This document shows positions 60,187-64,000 of a DNA stretch of 64,000 bases, one piece after another. Position numbers and translations under genes: made by a program. Numbering within the stretch: position 1 is the first letter of the stretch; each line of letters begins with the position of its first letter. Source of the DNA: Thiobacillus denitrificans DSM 12475 (GTDB lineage Bacteria; Pseudomonadota; Gammaproteobacteria; Burkholderiales; Thiobacillaceae); NCBI RefSeq assembly GCF_000376425.1, contig NZ_AQWL01000004.1:204251-268250 (forward strand), written 5' to 3'. The notes under the pieces were generated by a model that saw only the letters and a list, made by a program, of their open reading frames with translations, searched no databases and was not told the origin of the DNA.

Positions 60187-60552
60187 ATGCGTAAGTTGCA
60201 CCAAATAGCAACGGTCTGCGCGCTCAGCGCCATCATGTTGTCGGGTACGGTGCTGGCTCAGGCGGCCGCCCCCAAGGAGGAAACCGGCAAGGACATCGCG
60301 TTCAACCGCGCCAAGGGCAACTGCCTGGCCTGCCACGGCATGCCGACCGTGCCCGACGCGGAATCCACCGGCCTGTATGGCCCGCCCCTGATCGCCATGA
60401 GCGCACGCTTTCCCGACAAGGCCAAGCTGCGTGCCCAGATCTGGGATGCGACCGTCGCCAACCCCTCCACCACCATGATCCCATTCGGCAAGCACGGCGT
60501 GCTGACGGAAGCCGAAATCGATAAAGTGACCGATTTCATTTACGGTCTGTAA
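60187..60552 (+). CDS. soxX: Sulfur-oxidation cytochrome c SoxX
   Basis: Monoheme subunit of SoxAX, which conjugates thiosulfate to SoxY and draws electrons. 121 residues: signal peptide (ATVCALSAIMLSGTVLAQA), heme motif CLACH at 46-50 and Met ligand near residue 97 (TTMIPFGKHG). AGGAG at 60176-60180 is 6 bp before ATG 60187, so the ATG at 60181 is disfavoured. First gene of soxXYZA. Confidence 0.95.
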   Translation: MRKLHQIATVCALSAIMLSGTVLAQAAAPKEETGKDIAFNRAKGNCLACHGMPTVPDAESTGLYGPPLIAMSARFPDKAKLRAQIWDATVANPSTTMIPFGKHGVLTEAEIDKVTDFIYGL

Positions 60553-60585
60553 TTACCCGCAGATTATCAACAAGGAGATATGCAA

Positions 60586-61053
60586 ATGAATGCACTTCGT
60601 AGAAATGTACTGAAAGGCGCCGCAGGCGCGGGCACCGTGGCCATCGCCGTGGCCGCCGGCCTGTTGAAGCCCACCCAGGCGATGGCCGCCTGGAACAAGT
60701 CCGCCTTCGAGGCGAAGAACGTCGGTGACGCGATGAAGGGTCTCGGCGTTGCCGGCCCGGCCGACAGCAAGGAGATCACCATCAAGGCTCCGGACATCGC
60801 CGAAAACGGTGCGGTGGTCCCGGTGGAAGTCACCAGCAGCATCGCCGGCACGACCAGCATCGCCATCCTTGCCGAAAAGAACGCCACCCCCCTGGTCGGC
60901 ACCTACAACATGGCGGGCGGCACCCAGGGCTACATTTCCACCCGCATCAAGATGGGCCAGACTTCGCTGGTTCGTGCGGTTGTCAATGCCGGCGGCAAGT
61001 CCTACACCGCGGCCAAGGAAGTCAAAGTCACCATCGGTGGCTGCGGCGGCTAA
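60586..61053 (+). CDS. soxY: Sulfur carrier SoxY
   Basis: Periplasmic carrier that holds thiosulfate sulfur on the C-terminal cysteine; 155 residues. Twin-arginine signal RRNVLKGAAGAGTVAIAVAAG; the swinging-arm tail ends GGCGG with the carrier cysteine C153. ATG 60586 is preferred over ATG 60580 because AAGGAGA lies immediately before the latter. It works as a heterodimer with SoxZ, encoded next. Confidence 0.96.
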   Translation: MNALRRNVLKGAAGAGTVAIAVAAGLLKPTQAMAAWNKSAFEAKNVGDAMKGLGVAGPADSKEITIKAPDIAENGAVVPVEVTSSIAGTTSIAILAEKNATPLVGTYNMAGGTQGYISTRIKMGQTSLVRAVVNAGGKSYTAAKEVKVTIGGCGG

Positions 61054-61112
61054 TTCCGGCCTGGCCAGATATCATTCGTTGAACTGAATTCTTTATTAGA
61101 AAGGAAAGCCAA

Positions 61113-61427
61113 ATGGCTGAACCCATGCGTATCCGTGCCACCATGGCAGGCGACGTCGCCGACGTCAAAGTGTTGATGAACCACCCGATGGAAACCGGCC
61201 TGCGCAAAGACGCCAAAACCGGCCAGCTGGTGCCCGCCCACTTCATTCAGGACGTGACGGCCACCATCAACGGCGCCGCGGTGCTGAACGCCGATTTCGG
61301 CACCGGCATCTCCAAGAACCCCTACCTGGGATTCAAGGTCAAAGGCCCCAAGAAAGGCGACAAGGTCGTCGTCAACTGGGTCGACAACAAGGGCGACAAG
61401 AACTCCGCCGAAGCCACCATCGGCTAA
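61113..61427 (+). CDS. soxZ: SoxY partner SoxZ
   Basis: A 104-residue beta-sandwich partner of SoxY, lacking a signal and exported in complex with SoxY by the Tat route. It starts MAEPMRIRATMAGDVADVKVLMNHPMETG and includes AHFIQDVTATINGAAVLNADFG and FKVKGPKKGDKVVVNWVDNKGD, the family pattern. It has its own good Shine-Dalgarno (AAAGGAAAG) 59 bp after soxY. Confidence 0.96.
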   Translation: MAEPMRIRATMAGDVADVKVLMNHPMETGLRKDAKTGQLVPAHFIQDVTATINGAAVLNADFGTGISKNPYLGFKVKGPKKGDKVVVNWVDNKGDKNSAEATIG

Positions 61428-61440
61428 ATCAGGCAATATC

Positions 61441-61471
61441 CGAGCGGGGCGGCATGCCCCGCTCGCGTTTT
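61441..61471 (+). terminator. GC-rich hairpin between soxZ and soxA
   Basis: A perfect 10-bp stem, CGAGCGGGGC (61441-61450) with GCCCCGCTCG (61456-61465), loop GGCAT, followed by CGTTTTAT. It has the form of a weak intrinsic terminator or RNA-stabilising element inside the sox operon, 31 bp before the soxA ATG. Confidence 0.6.
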
Positions 61472-61495
61472 ATCATCAGGTTTGAGGAGGACGGC

Positions 61496-62341
61496 ATGAA
61501 ACAAAAAAACATCTTGAAATTGCTGGCAGGCATGGCGGGGTTGAGTATTGCTCTGGGCGCTGCCACGGTACACGCTTCGCCCGAGCAGGACCGGCAGGAA
61601 CTCATCAAGTACTACACATCCAAGAATCCCAACGTCAACGTTGAAGACTACGTCTACGGCGCGCTGGCATTCGATGCCGACAGCAAGGCGCAATACGACG
61701 CCATCATGGAATTCCCGCCCTACGAAGCCACCATCGAAGCCGGCCGCAAGATGTGGGAAACCCCGTTCAAGAACGGCAAAACCTACGCCGACTGCCTGCC
61801 CGGCGGCGGCAAGCAGATCGCCGGCAACTACCCCATGTTTGACGAAGCCAAGGGCAAGGTCGTCACACTGCACGATGCGATCAACGACTGCCGTACCGCC
61901 AATGGCGAAGCTGCCTACAAGGTCGACGACATGAAAACCATGGGGGTCCTGACGTCCTATATGCGCACCTTGTCCGACGGCATGCTGGTGAACATCAAGG
62001 TCGAAGGCCCCAAGGCCATGACCGCCTACCAGGATGGCAAGACGACCTTCTTCGGCCGCAGGGGGCAGCTCAACTTCGCCTGTGCCAGCTGCCACGTGCA
62101 GAACGCCGGCGTCCGTCTGCGCTCCGAACTGATCTCCCCCGCGATCGGCCATACCGTGCACTGGCCGGTGTTCCGTGGCGGTGACAACCTGACCACCCTG
62201 CAACAGCGCTATAGCGGTTGTTTCAGGATGGTGCGCAGCGTGCCGGCGGCACAAGGCAGTGCCACCATGAACAACCTGGAGTATTTCCATTCCTCGCTGT
62301 CGAATGGTCTGCCGATGAAGGCTTCCGTATTCCGCAAATAA
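61496..62341 (+). CDS. soxA: Sulfur-oxidation cytochrome c SoxA (single-heme type)
   Basis: Catalytic SoxAX subunit of 281 residues. Signal peptide (LLAGMAGLSIALGAATVHA); one heme motif CASCH at 196-200 with the axial cysteine (cysteine persulfide in studied enzymes) at C242 in RYSGCFRMVRSVP. The first heme site of diheme SoxA is absent (only C100 in YADCLPGGGKQ), so it is the one-heme form. A frame extends upstream to 61454, but GAGGAGGA precedes ATG 61496. Followed by a terminator. Confidence 0.94.
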   Translation: MKQKNILKLLAGMAGLSIALGAATVHASPEQDRQELIKYYTSKNPNVNVEDYVYGALAFDADSKAQYDAIMEFPPYEATIEAGRKMWETPFKNGKTYADCLPGGGKQIAGNYPMFDEAKGKVVTLHDAINDCRTANGEAAYKVDDMKTMGVLTSYMRTLSDGMLVNIKVEGPKAMTAYQDGKTTFFGRRGQLNFACASCHVQNAGVRLRSELISPAIGHTVHWPVFRGGDNLTTLQQRYSGCFRMVRSVPAAQGSATMNNLEYFHSSLSNGLPMKASVFRK

Positions 62342-62356
62342 GCGGCCGCGTGGTGC

Positions 62357-62384
62357 GAAAAAGCCCGGGCAGCCGGGCTTTTTC
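62357..62384 (+). terminator. Intrinsic terminator between soxA and soxB
   Basis: A perfect 12-bp stem, GAAAAAGCCCGG (62357-62368) with CCGGGCTTTTTC (62373-62384), loop GCAG, followed by ATTTTG. It lies 16 bp after soxA, so soxB probably has separate or read-through transcription. Confidence 0.82.
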
Positions 62385-62493
62385 ATTTTGCAGAACCGAT
62401 ACTTGCGCATGGGCTGGAGCTACTATTTACCCGTTGCACCTTATCAACTGACAATATCAAAAATATCATTACATTATTTTCGAGGAGCGTTCC

Positions 62494-64000
62494 ATGCACA
62501 TGAACCGCCGTGAGTTCCTGCAATTACTTGCCGTCGCCGCAGCCTCCGGCATGGCACTGGACAGCAAGTCCGCACTGGCCGGCAAGGCGCCCGCCAATTT
62601 CTATGATGTGCCACGCCACGGCAACGTCTCGTTCATGCACTTTACCGACTGCCACGCCCAGCTGATGCCGGTGTGGTTTCGCGAGCCCAACGTCAATCTG
62701 GGAATCGGCTCGGCCAACGGCAAGGCCCCTCATCTGGTCGGCCGGCATCTGCTGAAAAAATTCGGCATCAAGCCCGGTAGTGCCGAGGCCCACGCCTTCA
62801 CTTACCTTGATTTCACCGAAGCGGCCAAGGTCTACGGCAAGGTCGGTGGCTTCGCCCACCTGAAAACCCTGGTAGACAAAATCCGTGCGCAGCGCCCCGG
62901 TGCCCTGCTGCTCGATGGCGGAGATACCTGGCAAGGCTCGGCCACGTCTCTGTGGACCAATGCGCAGGACATGGTCGACGCCTGCATCGCGCTCGGCGTC
63001 AACATCATGACGCCGCACTGGGAATCGACTTTCGGCGCCGAGCGGGTGATGGAGATCGTCAACGGCGACTTCAAGAAAGCCGGTATCGATTTCGTCGCAC
63101 AGAACGTTGTCACCAACGACTTCGGCGACCAGGTTTTCAAGCCCTACGTCATGAAGGAGATGAACGGCGTAAAAGTCGCCATCATCGGCCAGGCCTTCCC
63201 CTACACGCCGATCGCCAACCCGCGCTGGATGGTGCCGGACTGGAGCTTCGGCATCCGCGACGATGGCATGCAGAAATGGGTGGACGACGCGCGCGCCAAT
63301 GGCGCCAAAGTCGTGATCGTGCTCTCGCACAACGGCATGGACGTCGACCTTAAAATGGCAGGCCGCGTCACCGGCATCGATGCCATCTTCGGCGGCCACA
63401 CCCACGACGGCGTGCCGCAACCGGTCAAAATCAGAAACGCAAAAGGCGTCACGCTGGTGACCAATGCGGGTTCCAACGGCAAGTTCCTCGGCGTCATGGA
63501 CTTCGACGTTCGCGGCGGCAAGATTCAAAGCTACCAATACCGCCTGCTGCCGGTGTTCTCCAACCTGCTGCCGGCCGACCCGGCGATGGACGCGCTGATC
63601 ACGAAAGTACGTGCACCCTATGAAGATAAGCTCAGCGAGAAGCTCGCCGTCACCGACGACTTCCTCTATCGCCGCGGCAACTTCAACGGCACCTGGGATC
63701 AGCTGCTGGTCGACGCGCTGATGGAAGTCAAAGGCGCGGATGCCGCGTTCTCGCCCGGCTTCCGCTGGGGCACCACGCTGCTGCCGGGCGACGCCATCAC
63801 CATGGAACGCCTGATGGACCAGACCGCGATCACCTATCCGCAAACCACACTGACCGAGATGACCGGCGAGACCATCAAGAGCATCATGGAAGATGTCGCC
63901 GACAACCTGTTCAATACCGACCCCTACTATCAGCAGGGCGGCGACATGGTGCGCGTCGGCGGCATCGAATACACCATCAACCCGACCAAGAAAATCGGCC
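62494..64000 (+). CDS. soxB: Thiosulfohydrolase SoxB, N-terminal 502 residues (cut by window edge)
   Basis: Di-manganese hydrolase that releases sulfate from SoxY-bound thiosulfate. Twin-arginine signal MHMNRREFLQLLAVAAASGM; metal motifs HFTDCHAQLMPV, LLDGGDTWQGSA, HWE (GVNIMTPHWESTFG), LSHNGMDVDLKMA and FGGHTHDGVPQP. GAGGAG at 62482-62487 is 6 bp before ATG 62494. The frame is open to the window end at 64000; the family is about 560-570 residues, so some 60 are missing. Confidence 0.96.
   Translation, partial: MHMNRREFLQLLAVAAASGMALDSKSALAGKAPANFYDVPRHGNVSFMHFTDCHAQLMPVWFREPNVNLGIGSANGKAPHLVGRHLLKKFGIKPGSAEAHAFTYLDFTEAAKVYGKVGGFAHLKTLVDKIRAQRPGALLLDGGDTWQGSATSLWTNAQDMVDACIALGVNIMTPHWESTFGAERVMEIVNGDFKKAGIDFVAQNVVTNDFGDQVFKPYVMKEMNGVKVAIIGQAFPYTPIANPRWMVPDWSFGIRDDGMQKWVDDARANGAKVVIVLSHNGMDVDLKMAGRVTGIDAIFGGHTHDGVPQPVKIRNAKGVTLVTNAGSNGKFLGVMDFDVRGGKIQSYQYRLLPVFSNLLPADPAMDALITKVRAPYEDKLSEKLAVTDDFLYRRGNFNGTWDQLLVDALMEVKGADAAFSPGFRWGTTLLPGDAITMERLMDQTAITYPQTTLTEMTGETIKSIMEDVADNLFNTDPYYQQGGDMVRVGGIEYTINPTKKIG

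Noticed and set aside
62448-62477. CTGACA-N18-CATTAT as a soxB promoter
   Set aside because: It would place the start within a few bases of the ribosome site; the match is weak.

Overview
The window is high-GC chromosomal DNA from a chemolithoautotrophic, sulfur-oxidising betaproteobacterium of the Thiobacillus type. This rests on gene order (ndk-rlmN-pilW-rodZ-ispG-hisS-yfgM-bamB-der; hflX-hflK-hflC-yjeT-hisZ-purA; lptFG divergent from pepA-holC-valS) and on two sulfur-oxidation loci (rhodanese-tusA-dsrE2 beside soeABC, and soxXYZAB). No prophage, insertion sequence or CRISPR array was seen, and no gap between genes exceeds 300 bp.

Layout. 1-2.7 kb: ppsA (its 3' end lies outside the window) divergent from its regulator ppsR. 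2.9-10.5 kb: a GGDEF-EAL protein, a SpoU-type RNA methylase, a SenB-like glycosyltransferase, a TPR protein, a YcaO protein with a RIO-type kinase, and a small excalibur protein. 10.5-19.5 kb: rlmB-rnr, tRNA-Leu(CAG), then hflX-hflK-hflC-yjeT-hisZ-purA on the minus strand; yjeT (DUF2065) carries a single-base frameshift. 19.7-25.4 kb: an accessory block with two GGDEF-EAL proteins, a galT-like gene and two small unknown genes. 25.4-34.4 kb: the conserved run from der up to ndk, including BAM and translocon accessory factors, hisS, ispG, rodZ-like and pilW. 34.6-48.8 kb: terC, tilS-accA, slyD-bcp, the ribosomal oxygenase pair, a DUF455 gene, lptG-lptF, and pepA-holC-unknown-valS.

48.9-64 kb is the sulfur-energy section. 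A FadL-type outer-membrane channel, DsrE2, TusA and rhodanese (cytoplasmic persulfide trafficking) lie next to soeCBA (cytoplasmic-face sulfite dehydrogenase, a molybdoenzyme). They are followed by a TlpA-like thioredoxin with an unknown exported partner, moaC (molybdenum cofactor synthesis), a BepA-like periplasmic protease and soxXYZA-soxB (periplasmic thiosulfate oxidation). Together these support thiosulfate oxidation in the periplasm, cytoplasmic sulfur-atom transfer, and oxidation of the resulting sulfite to sulfate with electrons passed to quinone. soxCD is not in the window, nor is dsrAB or an hdr-like cluster.

Notable non-coding structure: a perfect 7-2-7 palindrome before the rhodanese gene, a three-fold 22-bp repeat before valS, a ~100-bp nested palindrome between ispG and hisS, hairpins between soxZ/soxA and soxA/soxB, and a hairpin in the soeA leader. 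Gene calls come from reading translations and motifs; no database search was possible.
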